Assembly (NCBI GenBank): GCA_963743425.1 | Contig: CAVUPU010000004.1 | Location: 62,001-126,000 of the forward strand | Direction of reading: 5' to 3' | Length of the DNA stretch: 64,000 bases | Source: JAJVID01 sp963743425 | GTDB lineage: Bacteria > Acidobacteriota > Blastocatellia > RBC074 | Part shown: positions 1 to 9,724 of the stretch, one piece after another | Layout of the letters: the number at the start of each line of letters is the position of its first letter | How positions within the stretch are numbered: position 1 is the stretch's first letter | Position numbers and translations under genes: made by a program | Notes under the pieces: generated by a model | What the model saw: only the letters and a program-made list of their open reading frames with translations | The model's database searches: none | What the model was told of the DNA's origin: nothing

Positions 1-113
1 TTGAAGAAGTTACGCAAAAACTGTGCTATATACTAGGAAAAGTTTGTGTTGGACTAGAATGTATTTGACAGATCAAGTTGATGTGTTTAGGATCGGCACC
101 CTCGAAAACGGCT

Positions 114-148
114 AAGCCCGGACGCGATATCAACCATCGTCCGGGCTT
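114..148. terminator. Hairpin, probable terminator of the upstream region
   Basis: A perfect 11-bp inverted repeat (AAGCCCGGACG and CGTCCGGGCTT) encloses a 13-base loop. No long T tract follows on either strand, so termination is an inference from shape. It separates whatever lies upstream of the window from the restriction operon. Apart from this hairpin I see no gene in bases 1-273. Confidence 0.45.
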
Positions 149-273
149 AATCGGGTCAGCTTTGAGCTGATTCCTTTTGTGCGCAAGAATTCTAGCTCAT
201 CGCTGGTCTTTTATACAAACCCTCAAACTGCTTCGTCAGTTTTCCGACCGAAGCGGAAAGGAGAACCAAAGTG

Positions 274-801
274 ATGAGCCTACAAATAATTCAGGCCAAG
301 CCAAATCCGGCAGGCAAAGAGAGTGGCAAAGACCAGGACGGTTTCGGAGCGAAACGTCTGGAAGCGATTTTCGGCGAATGGGTGGACGTGAAGAACACCG
401 GCGACGACGCGGTTAACTTCCAGACAATGCAGCTCCGCCATGCGCTTTTCGACGAGGACTGCCATACCACAAGCGAGTTGGAGCTTTATTGGATCGGCGA
501 CAACAGCGATCTCCTCAAACCGGGCCAGGTCTTACGCATACATGCCGGACGCCGAGAAGACACTCATCTGATGTCCGCCGAAGATCAAGCCGGGGCCGAT
601 TGGCACGGCTACGCTGAAAGCGACAACTTCATTTTGAACAACCGCTGCGGCGACAAGATCGTCTTGAGCTGGCAGGACGAGGTTGATCAGGTCTATCAAG
701 ATTGGGCCTGCTACGCGCCCAATCCGCCCGAAGACCTGATTCTGAAACGATCCGGCAACCTGCTCGCGGGCGCCGGAGTCGGATCGGATATCGCTCAGTA
801 A
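274..801 (+). CDS. Lamin-tail-domain (LTD)-like protein next to a type I RM operon
   Basis: A 175-residue protein with no signal peptide. The central part reads as a lamin-tail/LTD immunoglobulin-like fold: GEWVDVKNTGDD near the N-terminus, LKPGQVLRIHAG in the middle and a C-terminal segment with the NNRCGDKIVLS pattern. I chose the ATG at 274, not the GTG at 271, because AAAGGAGA sits about nine bases upstream of it. LTD proteins are usually secreted or nuclease-associated in bacteria, whereas this one is cytoplasmic by sequence and stands 54 bp before a single-TRD HsdS. A role with the restriction system is inferred only from position. Its molecular function is unknown. Confidence 0.7.
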   Translation: MSLQIIQAKPNPAGKESGKDQDGFGAKRLEAIFGEWVDVKNTGDDAVNFQTMQLRHALFDEDCHTTSELELYWIGDNSDLLKPGQVLRIHAGRREDTHLMSAEDQAGADWHGYAESDNFILNNRCGDKIVLSWQDEVDQVYQDWACYAPNPPEDLILKRSGNLLAGAGVGSDIAQ

Positions 802-855
802 ACCGGAGGCGGGAGAGGCCGTCTCATCCGGCCTCTCCCGCCAGCGAGTAATTCA

Positions 856-1419
856 ATGCTTTATCTTAAAGACATCGCCACAATTCGCTCCGGCTATCTT
901 TTCCGCGAGAGGATCAAACCTGACGCGTCGGGGCAATATCGGGTCGTTCAGGTCGGCGACATGACGCCTGACGCCGGATTCTCGAACGCTTCGCTCGTTC
1001 GCGTCAGCCTGCCGGATGTGAAGCGGAGCCAGATTCTCGAAAAAGGCGAAGTCCTGTTCATCTCGCGCGGGCCGCGCAAGCAGGCGACTGCAATCACGTG
1101 GCCGATCGAAAACACCATAGCCACTTCGCAATTCTTCGTTCTGCGACCCGATGAAAAAGTATTGCCCGAATTTCTGGCTTGGTATATCAACCAGCGCCCG
1201 GCGCAGCGTTACATCGAGGAGCATTCGACCGGAACCAGCGCCAGCCTGATCAACCTGGAAGCGATAAAGAGACTGCCCGTCGAAGCTCCGCCTGTAGAGA
1301 CCCAGGCGCGTATCACGAAAATCCATCAACTCAGCCTGCGCGAAAAAGGGCTGATGGAGGCGATCCAAAATAAACGCCGCGCGCTGATCGAAATGACTCT
1401 GCTCAAAACGATCGGTTAG
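856..1419 (+). CDS. Single-TRD type I restriction specificity subunit (half HsdS)
   Basis: A 187-residue protein with one HsdS-type target recognition domain: an N-terminal L-x-D-I-A-x-I-R-S-G segment, a central FFVLRPDEKVLPEFL strand/helix region, then ASLINLEAIKRLPVEAPP and a C-terminal helical arm (EKGLMEAIQNKRRALIEM). A normal HsdS has two TRDs and is about 400 residues, so this is half length. It ends cleanly and shows no decay. It precedes hsdM by 35 bp, while a full-length hsdS follows hsdM. Half-S proteins can dimerise to give a palindromic specificity; whether this one does is an inference. It could also serve as a modulator. Confidence 0.75.
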   Translation: MLYLKDIATIRSGYLFRERIKPDASGQYRVVQVGDMTPDAGFSNASLVRVSLPDVKRSQILEKGEVLFISRGPRKQATAITWPIENTIATSQFFVLRPDEKVLPEFLAWYINQRPAQRYIEEHSTGTSASLINLEAIKRLPVEAPPVETQARITKIHQLSLREKGLMEAIQNKRRALIEMTLLKTIG

Positions 1420-1454
1420 TCGCCGCTGTTTCAATCTCGATGGAGCACCACTCG

Positions 1455-2969
1455 ATGAGCCACCAGTCACGGTCGATCCAAGAAGGAATCAATCAGGCGG
1501 AAATAAACGCCGTCGCCCTGAAAGCCTGCGATATCTTTCGCGGCGTGGTAGACCCGTCCGAATACAAGAACTACATTCTGGTCTTTCTTTTCTTCAAATA
1601 CGTCAGCGACGTCTGGAAGGACAGGGTCGAACAGTACCACCTGGAGTACAAAGACGATGAGGAGCGGATTCGACGCCGATTGAGCCGCGAGCGGTTCATC
1701 GCGCCCGAGGGGAGCGAGTTCGAGGCGGTTTACAGAAGACGCCATGAGTCGAATATAGGCGAGATTATTGATGCCGCGTTGGCCTCGATTGAAGAGGCCA
1801 ACAAAGCCAAGCTCGAAGGCGTCTTCCGAAACATCAGTTTCAACTCAGAAACTCACCTCGGCGAGACGAAAGAGCGCAACCGCCGCCTCAAGCGATTGAT
1901 CGAAGACTTCGCCGATCCGCGTCTCGACCTGCGCCCGTCGCGCATGGGCAATCGCAACGTGATCGGCGGCGCCCACCAGTTCCTGATCGAACATTTCGCC
2001 TCGGAGTCCGGCAAGAAGGGCGGAGAGTTCTACACCCCGCCAGAGGTCTCAACGCTGCTCGCCAAACTGCTTCAACCGAAGAAGAGCGCGCGCATCTGCG
2101 ACCCGGCTTGCGGTTCGGGTTCGCTGCTGATCCACGTGGCTGAAGAAATCGGCGACAACGATTTCGCTCTCTTCGGGCAGGAGTCGAACGGCAGCGCGTG
2201 GGCGCTCTGCCGGATGAACATGTTCTTGCATGGCAAAGACGGCGCGCGAATCGAATGGGGCGACACGCTCAACAACCCCAAGCTGCTTGAAGGCAATGCG
2301 CTGAAAAAGTTCGACATCGTCGTCTCCAACCCCCCGTTCTCGCTCGATAAGTGGGGCGCCGAAAACGCGGCCAGAGACTTTTTCTGCCGCTTCCATCGCG
2401 GCGTCCCGCCTCGCGGCAAAGCCGATTACGCCTTCATCACGCATATGATCGAAACCACGGTCGCCGACACTGGCAAGGCGGGCGTGGTCGTCCCGCACGG
2501 CGTGCTCTTCCGCGGCGGCTCCGAAGGCAGAATCAGACAGAAGATAATCATGGAGAACCTGCTCGAAGCAGTGATTGGCCTGCCCGCGAACCTCTTTTAC
2601 GGCACGAGCATCCCGGCCGCGATCCTGATCTTCAATCGCGGCAAGAAGACTACCGACGTTCTGTTCATCGACGCCAGCCGCGAATACGAGGACGCCAAGA
2701 ACCAGAACAAGCTCCTCCCGCAGGACATCGAGAAGATCGTGGCGACTTACAAAAATTTCGAGCCGGTCGAGAAGTACGCCTGCCGAGCGACATACGAGGA
2801 GATCAGGGAGAACGATTTCAATCTGAACATTCCGCGTTACGTCGACACGTTTGCAGTAGACGAGGAGGTTGATGTTCAGGCGGCGCAGAAAGAGATAGAA
2901 GAGCTCGAGGCGCAGCTTGTCGAGGCGCGAGCGGAAATGAAGCGGCGCCTGAAAGAACTTGGGTTGTAA
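1455..2969 (+). CDS. hsdM: Type I restriction-modification system methyltransferase subunit
   Basis: A 504-residue N6-adenine methyltransferase subunit. The N-terminal HsdM helical domain (around FKYVSDVWKDR, residue 50) is followed by the Rossmann MTase domain: GGEFYTPPEVS, the SAM-binding motif DPACGSGSLL near residue 217, and catalytic NPPF near residue 292. The C-terminal coiled segment (EIEELEAQLVEARAEMKRR) is the usual contact with HsdS. I prefer the ATG at 1455 over 1440 because GGAG lies at good spacing upstream. The gene is followed by hsdS at 14 bp. Together with HsdS it methylates the recognition site, and with HsdR it forms the restriction complex. Confidence 0.95.
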   Translation: MSHQSRSIQEGINQAEINAVALKACDIFRGVVDPSEYKNYILVFLFFKYVSDVWKDRVEQYHLEYKDDEERIRRRLSRERFIAPEGSEFEAVYRRRHESNIGEIIDAALASIEEANKAKLEGVFRNISFNSETHLGETKERNRRLKRLIEDFADPRLDLRPSRMGNRNVIGGAHQFLIEHFASESGKKGGEFYTPPEVSTLLAKLLQPKKSARICDPACGSGSLLIHVAEEIGDNDFALFGQESNGSAWALCRMNMFLHGKDGARIEWGDTLNNPKLLEGNALKKFDIVVSNPPFSLDKWGAENAARDFFCRFHRGVPPRGKADYAFITHMIETTVADTGKAGVVVPHGVLFRGGSEGRIRQKIIMENLLEAVIGLPANLFYGTSIPAAILIFNRGKKTTDVLFIDASREYEDAKNQNKLLPQDIEKIVATYKNFEPVEKYACRATYEEIRENDFNLNIPRYVDTFAVDEEVDVQAAQKEIEELEAQLVEARAEMKRRLKELGL

Positions 2970-2983
2970 CATCGTTGCGATAT

Positions 2984-4162
2984 ATGGCAACCAAAGTGAA
3001 AGAATGGAGAACGGCGCCATTGGGCGAGCTTGTGAGGTTCGCTTCCGGTGGGACGCCGAGCCGTGAGGTCCCGCGTTTCTGGAACGGAGATATTCCATGG
3101 CTGAGCGCCAAAGACCTGAAGAGGTTCCGGCTGAACGATTCGATAGAGAAAGTCACGCGCGAAGGAGTCAATAACGGGACTCGTCTGATTGAAGCGGGAA
3201 GCGTCCTGATTCTGGTTCGCGGGATGACGCTACTGAAAGACGTTCCCATCGGAGTGACCGAGCGCGCCATGGCATTCAACCAAGACCTGAAGGCTTTGAT
3301 CCCCAACAGGGAAATTGACGGTCATTACCTGGGATTCTACCTGGCTGCGAACAAATTCCGCCTGTTGACGTTGGTGGACCGTGCAAGTCATGGCACGGGA
3401 AGATTGCCAAGCGACCTGCTTCAGTCCTTTGAAATTGAACTGCCGGGAATAGAAGAGCAGCGTAAAATCTCGGACATCCTGTTGACCTGGGATCGCGCCG
3501 TCGAGCGGGCCGAAATGCGCCTCGCCGCCGAGGGCCGCCTCAAGCGCGGCTTGCTGGAGCGATTGCTCACGGGGCGAAAGAGGCTCGATGGCTTCGATGG
3601 TCAGGGTTGGGAGATCGTCAGACTCGGCGATGTGATTATCGAATCGAAACTGAGAAACGGGAGCAATATTACAGAAAAAGACCTCCACGCCGTTGCCAAA
3701 GCCGGAGGAATGGTTCCGGCGCGTAAAGGAATCCGGGGCGAGGGCGTAGGGCGATGCAAGGTGGTCAGGAGAGACTGGTTCGCCTACGACCCGATGCGAT
3801 TGAACACCGGCTCGATTGCAAAGTGGGGCGGACCCGGCGAGGCGCTGGCGCCTCCCGATTACGTAGTCTTCAAATGCGACGAGAACCGGCTCAATCCCGA
3901 ATTTCTGAATCACTTCCGCCTGTCGCGTCACTGGACACAGTTCGCCGAGGACGCCGGAACCGGGAGCGTCCGCGTGAGAACCCGGTTTTCAGATCTGGCG
4001 GCGCTTAAACTTGCGCTGCCGTCGCTCGAAGAACAGCATCGCATCGCCGCAATTCTCAACGCCTGCGACCGCGAGCTTGATTTGCTGCTACAACAACTTG
4101 CCGCGCTCAAACGACAAAAGCATGGGCTGATGCAGAAGCTGCTGACGGGACAAATCATATGA
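2984..4162 (+). CDS. hsdS: Type I restriction-modification system specificity subunit
   Basis: A 392-residue HsdS with two target recognition domains in tandem. TRD1 begins with WRTAPLGELVRFASGGTPS, and TRD2 begins near residue 208 with GWEIVRLGDV. Each is followed by a conserved arm: RLLTGRKRL in the centre and MQKLLTGQ at the C-terminus. The arms form the coiled coil that spaces the two half-sites. Its stop codon overlaps the hsdR start as ATGA, which points to translational coupling. The target sequence cannot be predicted from the protein. Start chosen at ATG 2984; TTG 2975 is also open. Confidence 0.93.
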   Translation: MATKVKEWRTAPLGELVRFASGGTPSREVPRFWNGDIPWLSAKDLKRFRLNDSIEKVTREGVNNGTRLIEAGSVLILVRGMTLLKDVPIGVTERAMAFNQDLKALIPNREIDGHYLGFYLAANKFRLLTLVDRASHGTGRLPSDLLQSFEIELPGIEEQRKISDILLTWDRAVERAEMRLAAEGRLKRGLLERLLTGRKRLDGFDGQGWEIVRLGDVIIESKLRNGSNITEKDLHAVAKAGGMVPARKGIRGEGVGRCKVVRRDWFAYDPMRLNTGSIAKWGGPGEALAPPDYVVFKCDENRLNPEFLNHFRLSRHWTQFAEDAGTGSVRVRTRFSDLAALKLALPSLEEQHRIAAILNACDRELDLLLQQLAALKRQKHGLMQKLLTGQII

Positions 4163-7100
4163 CAGAGCGCCCCACATCATTGCCTTCATTCCTCGAAGAC
4201 CACGTCTCGCAGATTCCCGCGCTCCAACTGCTTCAAAACCTGGGCTTCGTCTACCTACGGCGGGAGGAAGTCCATCTGGAGCGCGGAGGCAAGCTGTCGA
4301 ATGCGCTGCTCGAAGGCGTTCTGGAAAAGCAGTTGCGCCGCTTGAACCGGATCAGATTCAAAGGCGCCGACCATGAATTTTCAGACGCGAACATTCAAGC
4401 GGCGATTCAGACGCTGAAGGATGTCGTCCTGGCCGACGGGCTGATTCAGGCGAACGAGCGGATTTACGACCTGATCTCTCTGGGCAAGAGCTTCGATCAG
4501 ACGATTGACGGCGACACGAAGAGCTTCACGTTGAATTACGTTGATTGGAAGCGTCCCGAGAATAACGTCTTTCACGTCGCCGAAGAGTTCGAGGTCGAGC
4601 GCGCCGTCCAGCCGCAGACCTGCCGCACGGACATCGTTCTCTTCGTCAACGGCATTCCTTTCGTCGTGATCGAATGCAATCGGCCCGACGAGAAGGACGC
4701 GATCAATAACGCCATCGCGAAACATGTGCGCAATCAACAAAGCGAATACATTCCGCGGCTCTTCGTCTATTCGCAGACGCTCCTGGCGATCAACCAGAAC
4801 GAGGCGAAATACGCGACCACGGGAACGCCCTTTGAATTCTGGGCGCATTGGCGGGAGCGGGAGGACATCAACGAAGAAGTCGGCAGGCTGGCCAACAAAT
4901 CGCTCATGAAGGAGCAGAAGGATAAACTCTTCGCCGACCGTTTCGCCTATGCGCGACGGTATTTCGACGAGATAGAAATGGCAGGGCGGGCGGCCACGGA
5001 ACAGGACAGGGCGATATATTGCCTGCTCCGGCCCGAGCGGTTGATCGAGTTGACACGCCAGTTCATCGTCTTCGACGCGGGGCGGAAAAAGATCGCCCGT
5101 TACCAACAGTATTTCGCAGTCAAGAGGACATTGGAGAGGGTCAAGCGCGTCGGCGCAGACGACAGACGAGCGGGCGGCGTCATCTGGCACACGCAAGGGT
5201 CGGGAAAATCGCTGACGATGGTGATGATGGCGAAAGCGATTGCGCTGGAAGAGAGCGTCACCGACCCGCGCATCGTTCTGGTGACCGACCGCATCGATCT
5301 GGACGATCAAATCTGGGCCACGTTCCACAGTTGCGGCAAGGAGCCGGTGAAGGCAACCACGGGCCGTCATCTGCTCGAACTGCTGGCGCAGAAGAAGGCC
5401 GCGATCATCACGACGGTGATCGACAAGTTTGAGACTGCGGTGAAGGCGTCAAACTATCAAACCGATTCCAACAACATCTTCGCCCTGGTTGACGAAAGCC
5501 ATCGCAGCCAGTACGGTGAGACCAACGCGCGAATGCAGAAGGTGTTGCCCAACGCCTGTTACATCGGCTTCACAGGCACGCCGCTCAAAAAAAGGGACAA
5601 GAACACCGCCGCGAAATTCGGCGGCGTTATTGACGCCTACACGATTGATGAAGCGGTGCGCGACCAAGCCGTCACGCCGCTGCTTTACGAAGGCCGGCGC
5701 GTTTCGCGGGAAACCGACCAGCGGATTCTCACGGTCGCGCGGGACATCAGCGAGCATTTCAGCAAAAACGTAGCGAGGCCATTCAAAGCCCAACTGGCGA
5801 CGGAATCGAAGATTGCCGCGATCAAATATAAACATTGTTTGGATGAGATCGGTCTTGTCACTTCCGAGGTGTTAATCTCAGGTCCCGAGGCGCGCGAAGG
5901 CGATGAGGCTTTCGAGCGCGCGGGCGGTGAGGAGATTCAGGCCTTCTGGCGACGGATGATGGAGAGATACGGGAGCGAGAAGGAGTACAACCGCTCGATG
6001 ATCGAAGCCTTCAACAAGAGCGACGAGCCAGAGATTATCATCGTCGTCGACAAGCTGCTCACCGGCTTCGACTCGCCACGCAACACGGTTCTGTATCTTG
6101 ACAAGAGCCTCAAAGGGCACGGCTTGCTGCAGGCTATCGCGCGCGTCAACCGTTTGAGCGAAGGCAAGGAGTTCGGCTTTATTATCGATTATTTTGGCGT
6201 GCTGAGCGAACTCGGCGAGGCGCTTGACCTCTACACGTCGCTGCCCGAATTCGAGCGGAAGGATTTGGCGCTGGCGCTGACCGACATTTCCGAAGAGGCG
6301 GCCAACCTGTCGCAGCGACACTCCGAGCTTTGGGGCGTCTTTAAAAGGTTGGGCGAGCGGAGAGTCGAAGAGGCTTTCGAGCGGTCGCTGGCCGACGGTG
6401 AATTCCGCGAGCGGTTTTACCGGAAGTTCTCGGCGTTCAATCGGACGATGAGCGTGGCTTTTTCGAGCGCAAAATTCATCAGCGACACGCCGCGCGCGAG
6501 GCTGGAGAGATACAAAGAAGACCTGGTCTTCTTCCAAAAGCTGCGCGCGAGAGTGAAACTGCTCTACGCCGAAGAGATCGATTTCCGCAAGCACGAAGCG
6601 AAGGTGCAGAAGCTGATCGACTCCTACGCGGCTTCAAACGAAAACCTGCGGATCGCGCCGCTCGCTCCGATCTTCGACAGGGAAGCGTTTCAGGCGCAGG
6701 TCGGCATGCTCGAATCCCTGGCCTTGAAGGCCGAAACCATCGCCAACCGCACGAAGAAGGCGATCGCCGAGAAGATGGGGAAAGATCCGTCCTTCTACCG
6801 CAGCTTCTCGAAGATTCTGGATGATGTGATCGGAGCCTGGCGCGAAGGGCGAATCTCCGACTCGGAGTGTTTGGAGCATGTCACCGATGTGATGAACAAG
6901 GTCAGGGGTCGTTCGGGCGACGATCTGCCGCCGGAGTTGCGGAACCACGACGCGGCCAGCGCATTTTACGACGTGGTCAACGACGTCTTTGGCAGGTTGA
7001 AGACTCCGCTGCCCGACGCGCGAAAGATCGCGACCGAAATGGCGATCGAGATCGACAGAATCATCCGGGAGACAAGGGTCGTCGACTGGACTTCGAACCC

Positions 7101-7245
7101 TGACGTTCAGAACGAGATGCGCAACCAGATTGAGGATTGTCTGTACGAGTTGAAGAAACATCGGGGGATCGGTCTGGGCCCCGAGGAGATGGATTCTATC
7201 CTCGAAAGCTCGATCAACATCGCCAGAGTCAGGTACGCGCAATAA
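4159..7245 (+). CDS. hsdR: Type I restriction enzyme motor/nuclease subunit with altered nuclease motif
   Basis: A 1028-residue HsdR. The N-terminal PD-(D/E)xK nuclease domain shows RTDIVLF with Asp158 and VVIECNRP with Glu172, but the position expected to be the catalytic Lys (E-x-K) is Asn174. The Asp-to-Glu spacing of 14 equals that of EcoR124I (D151, E165, K167). The superfamily 2 motor follows: Walker A HTQGSGKS near residue 346, VDESH near 445 and GFTGTPL near 470. The C-terminal helical region meets HsdM. Translocation looks intact, while cleavage may be impaired unless another residue substitutes or the base is a sequencing error. Starts in an ATGA overlap with hsdS. Confidence 0.94.
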   Translation: MTERPTSLPSFLEDHVSQIPALQLLQNLGFVYLRREEVHLERGGKLSNALLEGVLEKQLRRLNRIRFKGADHEFSDANIQAAIQTLKDVVLADGLIQANERIYDLISLGKSFDQTIDGDTKSFTLNYVDWKRPENNVFHVAEEFEVERAVQPQTCRTDIVLFVNGIPFVVIECNRPDEKDAINNAIAKHVRNQQSEYIPRLFVYSQTLLAINQNEAKYATTGTPFEFWAHWREREDINEEVGRLANKSLMKEQKDKLFADRFAYARRYFDEIEMAGRAATEQDRAIYCLLRPERLIELTRQFIVFDAGRKKIARYQQYFAVKRTLERVKRVGADDRRAGGVIWHTQGSGKSLTMVMMAKAIALEESVTDPRIVLVTDRIDLDDQIWATFHSCGKEPVKATTGRHLLELLAQKKAAIITTVIDKFETAVKASNYQTDSNNIFALVDESHRSQYGETNARMQKVLPNACYIGFTGTPLKKRDKNTAAKFGGVIDAYTIDEAVRDQAVTPLLYEGRRVSRETDQRILTVARDISEHFSKNVARPFKAQLATESKIAAIKYKHCLDEIGLVTSEVLISGPEAREGDEAFERAGGEEIQAFWRRMMERYGSEKEYNRSMIEAFNKSDEPEIIIVVDKLLTGFDSPRNTVLYLDKSLKGHGLLQAIARVNRLSEGKEFGFIIDYFGVLSELGEALDLYTSLPEFERKDLALALTDISEEAANLSQRHSELWGVFKRLGERRVEEAFERSLADGEFRERFYRKFSAFNRTMSVAFSSAKFISDTPRARLERYKEDLVFFQKLRARVKLLYAEEIDFRKHEAKVQKLIDSYAASNENLRIAPLAPIFDREAFQAQVGMLESLALKAETIANRTKKAIAEKMGKDPSFYRSFSKILDDVIGAWREGRISDSECLEHVTDVMNKVRGRSGDDLPPELRNHDAASAFYDVVNDVFGRLKTPLPDARKIATEMAIEIDRIIRETRVVDWTSNPDVQNEMRNQIEDCLYELKKHRGIGLGPEEMDSILESSINIARVRYAQ

Positions 7246-8260
7246 GCGATTCTCCCTTTATCAATTCGCAAATCTGATCCGCTCATCAGCCCTGGAAGAA
7301 TTAGTCGGTCTCGATGATACGCGATCTGTATGTCGGTGTTTGCACAAAGCCTTGGTATACCATGCGCTGGCCAGAGATATGGGAAGTGATGGCGAAATAA
7401 TCCGCTGGCATTCGAGTCTTAATTTTCAGGTTTTAAAAGGCGCAGGCGATCTATATAAGGCTTGGCTTTTTGAGGTTCAATTCGAGCCATAGCAACGACT
7501 ATCCTATATAACCTTAAATATTTAGTTTCGTATTCCTTACTAGCTTGGTTATACGTTGCCATATCCTCAATGTGTTTTACTTCTGCCCTGAGTCGTGACC
7601 ACTTTTTCCTACCCAGAGTTGGTTTCCCTGAATTAACAGACAATCTATGTACAGTCATCGAGCCGCTATTACTTTGCAGCGCCCTCTTCTTGCGGTTTGG
7701 CATGATGCCTTTACTTGCCAACATCGCATATAATCTTGACGTAACATTCTGCCACTCTTCTTGGCTCACATATCTCTCCGCAGAAATAGTAATATCATCA
7801 ACATAGCGCGAATAATGAAAGCCTTGACCTTCAAGTTCTTCGACGAACTGCGGTTCTTTATCCCAGAAAATGAGATTCCCAATAAAAGAACTGGTAGAGG
7901 CGCCTTGTGGAACGCATCCGCGATAGGTGGTTAGTTTCGTTAGAATCCTAGCAATATCTGGATGAAAGTGAAAAAGGCGCTGCCACATTCTCTCTACCTG
8001 TGAATCTCTAATAGAGAGGAAAAAATTGCTTATGTCCTCACATAGTATGACACGTTTCTTTGTATGCAAATTAGCATTTGTAATGTAGTCTCGTCGGGTA
8101 CCTTGATTAGGTAAAGAACCCTGTAAGTAACTTGGGTAGGCGCACTGATGGAAAATTCGCTCTTTGATTCTTTGTTGCACAAAATACAACGGATTATCTA
8201 CGCGGTAGGTTTCTCTTAGTTCGCCATTTGATTTGAAGTTGGGTTTGCTGGGAGGTGAAT

Positions 8261-8268
8261 AAAATTTT
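8261..8268. repeat. Left target-site duplication of the ISL3-family element
   Basis: AAAATTTT lies directly before the left inverted repeat and is repeated exactly at 9654-9661 after the right one. Eight bases is the duplication length known for ISL3-family elements, and the perfect copies suggest a fairly recent insertion. Confidence 0.92.
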
Positions 8269-9653
8269 GGCTCTCTGGGAATTGCCGGAAATGCCCCAAG
8301 ATGTTGTGGTCTTGGAGCGTAGTTGAAGTTGTGGCAGGCTGAGGTCGAACAAACTCTCTTTTGAAAGGTATCGACCTATGCCGCCAATGATCGAGTTTCC
8401 GCTGGACCTTCCCGAAGTCCGCGTTCTGAAGACTGAATTGAAAAAGCGAGAGATCGTCATTACGGTCGAGAGTACTCGCCCCTATGCGATCTGCTCTCGG
8501 TGCGGGCAGAAGACTTTTGAGTTTCACAGCTACGATGATCCGATCCGATTGAGGCATCTGCCGATTTTGGAACAGCGAGTGTTCATTGAGTTGCGCCCGA
8601 AGCGTTTCCGCTGTCCGACTTGCGACGATCATCCGACGACGACGCAACAGTGCGATTGGTACGAGCCGCGCTCCAAAGCCTTTGATCAATCGCTGCTGCG
8701 GCAGTTGATCAATAGTACGGTGAGTGATGTGGGGCGCAAGCAGGAAGTGAGCTACGACTCCGTCTTGGGCGCGATCAACCGCGGCGTGGAGCGCTCGGTC
8801 AACTGGAGCGACTTCACCGAGTTGAAGGTCATCGGGATGGATGAGATTGCGCTGCGGAAAGGCCATCGCGATTTTGTCGTGATCGTTACTTCGCGGGGCG
8901 CTGATGAAGAGATTGCCCTGCTTGGCGTGCTGCCCGATCGGAAGAAAGAGACGGTGGTGGCCTTTCTGCGTTCGATCCCGCTCGAATTGCGGGCGAGCAT
9001 CGAGCGTGTCTGCACTGATATGTACGAAGGTTACACGAACGCTGTCAAAGAAGAGGTTGCGCAAGCCCGCGTGGTGATTGACCGCTTCCACGTGGCGAAG
9101 GCCTATCGCGAGTGCGCCGACAAACTGCGTAAAACCGCATTGCGCGAATTGAAGCAGGGGCTCGAAAAAGAAGAATACAAGTTGCTCAAAGGCACGATGT
9201 GGCCGTTTCGCCGCAACGCCGCCGATCTCGATCCGGAGCAGCGGGAAGCCGTCAAACTGCTGCTGGAATGCGCGCCTGATCTGCGCAAGGCCTACAACCT
9301 GCGCGAAGAATTGAGCGCCATCTTTGATACCGAGCAGAGCAAGGAGTCGGCCACGCGCGCCATCACCAATTGGATCGAGCAGGTCAAACAGAGTGGGTTG
9401 AAATGCTTTGATTCCTTTCTGACTACGCTCGATAACTGGCTCGACGAGATCACCAATTACTTTCTCGACCGCCAGACGAGTGGGTTTCAAGAGGGCTTCA
9501 ACAACAAGATCAAAGTCCTCAAAAGGCGCTGTTATGGGATCACAAACATTTCGCATTTGTTTCAGCGCATCTGGCTCGATCTCGAAGGCTTCAAGCTCTT
9601 CGGGATTTGATCTCACAAGATGTTGTGGTTCTTCCGGCAATTCCTAAAGAGCC
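8269..9653 (+). mobile_element. ISL3-family insertion sequence (1385 bp)
   Basis: The element begins GGCTCTCTGGGAATTGCCGG and ends with the inverted form of GGCTCTTTAGGAATTGCCGG, giving terminal inverted repeats of about 22 bp with two mismatches. A sub-terminal AAGATGTTGTGGT is present in the same orientation near both ends (8299 and 9618). It carries one full-length transposase on the plus strand and is bordered by AAAATTTT at both sides. It inserted into codon 38-40 of the retron-type RT, antisense to it. All parts look intact, so the element may still be mobile. Confidence 0.95.
8378..9610 (+). CDS. ISL3-family DDE transposase
   Basis: A 410-residue transposase of full family length. The N-terminal zinc-finger-like region has CSRCGQ and later CPTCDDH. 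The DDE catalytic core shows IGMDEIALRKGH (first Asp), VCTDMYEGYTNAV (second Asp) and SGFQEGFNNKIKVLKRRCYG (Glu and the ISL3 C-terminal signature). The ATG at 8378 is preceded by GAAAGG. It catalyses transposition of the surrounding element, and no frameshift or missing catalytic residue is visible. Confidence 0.95.
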   Translation: MPPMIEFPLDLPEVRVLKTELKKREIVITVESTRPYAICSRCGQKTFEFHSYDDPIRLRHLPILEQRVFIELRPKRFRCPTCDDHPTTTQQCDWYEPRSKAFDQSLLRQLINSTVSDVGRKQEVSYDSVLGAINRGVERSVNWSDFTELKVIGMDEIALRKGHRDFVVIVTSRGADEEIALLGVLPDRKKETVVAFLRSIPLELRASIERVCTDMYEGYTNAVKEEVAQARVVIDRFHVAKAYRECADKLRKTALRELKQGLEKEEYKLLKGTMWPFRRNAADLDPEQREAVKLLLECAPDLRKAYNLREELSAIFDTEQSKESATRAITNWIEQVKQSGLKCFDSFLTTLDNWLDEITNYFLDRQTSGFQEGFNNKIKVLKRRCYGITNISHLFQRIWLDLEGFKLFGI

Positions 9654-9661
9654 AAAATTTT
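9654..9661. repeat. Right target-site duplication of the ISL3-family element
   Basis: Second copy of AAAATTTT, identical to 8261-8268. In the uninterrupted gene this copy is part of the RT reading frame (Lys-Phe codons). Confidence 0.92.
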
Positions 9662-9724
9662 TCGGCATGATTTGCGAGCCAAATGAGTTTCTTAGGTGAA
9701 ATCGAGAGATGGCGCGCCAAACTG

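Noticed and set aside
2049..3098. A 349-residue minus-strand ORF inside hsdM
   Set aside because: It is antisense to hsdM, which is complete and has all motifs.
8216..9640. A 474-residue minus-strand ORF
   Set aside because: It is the antisense of the ISL3 transposase and crosses the IS left end.
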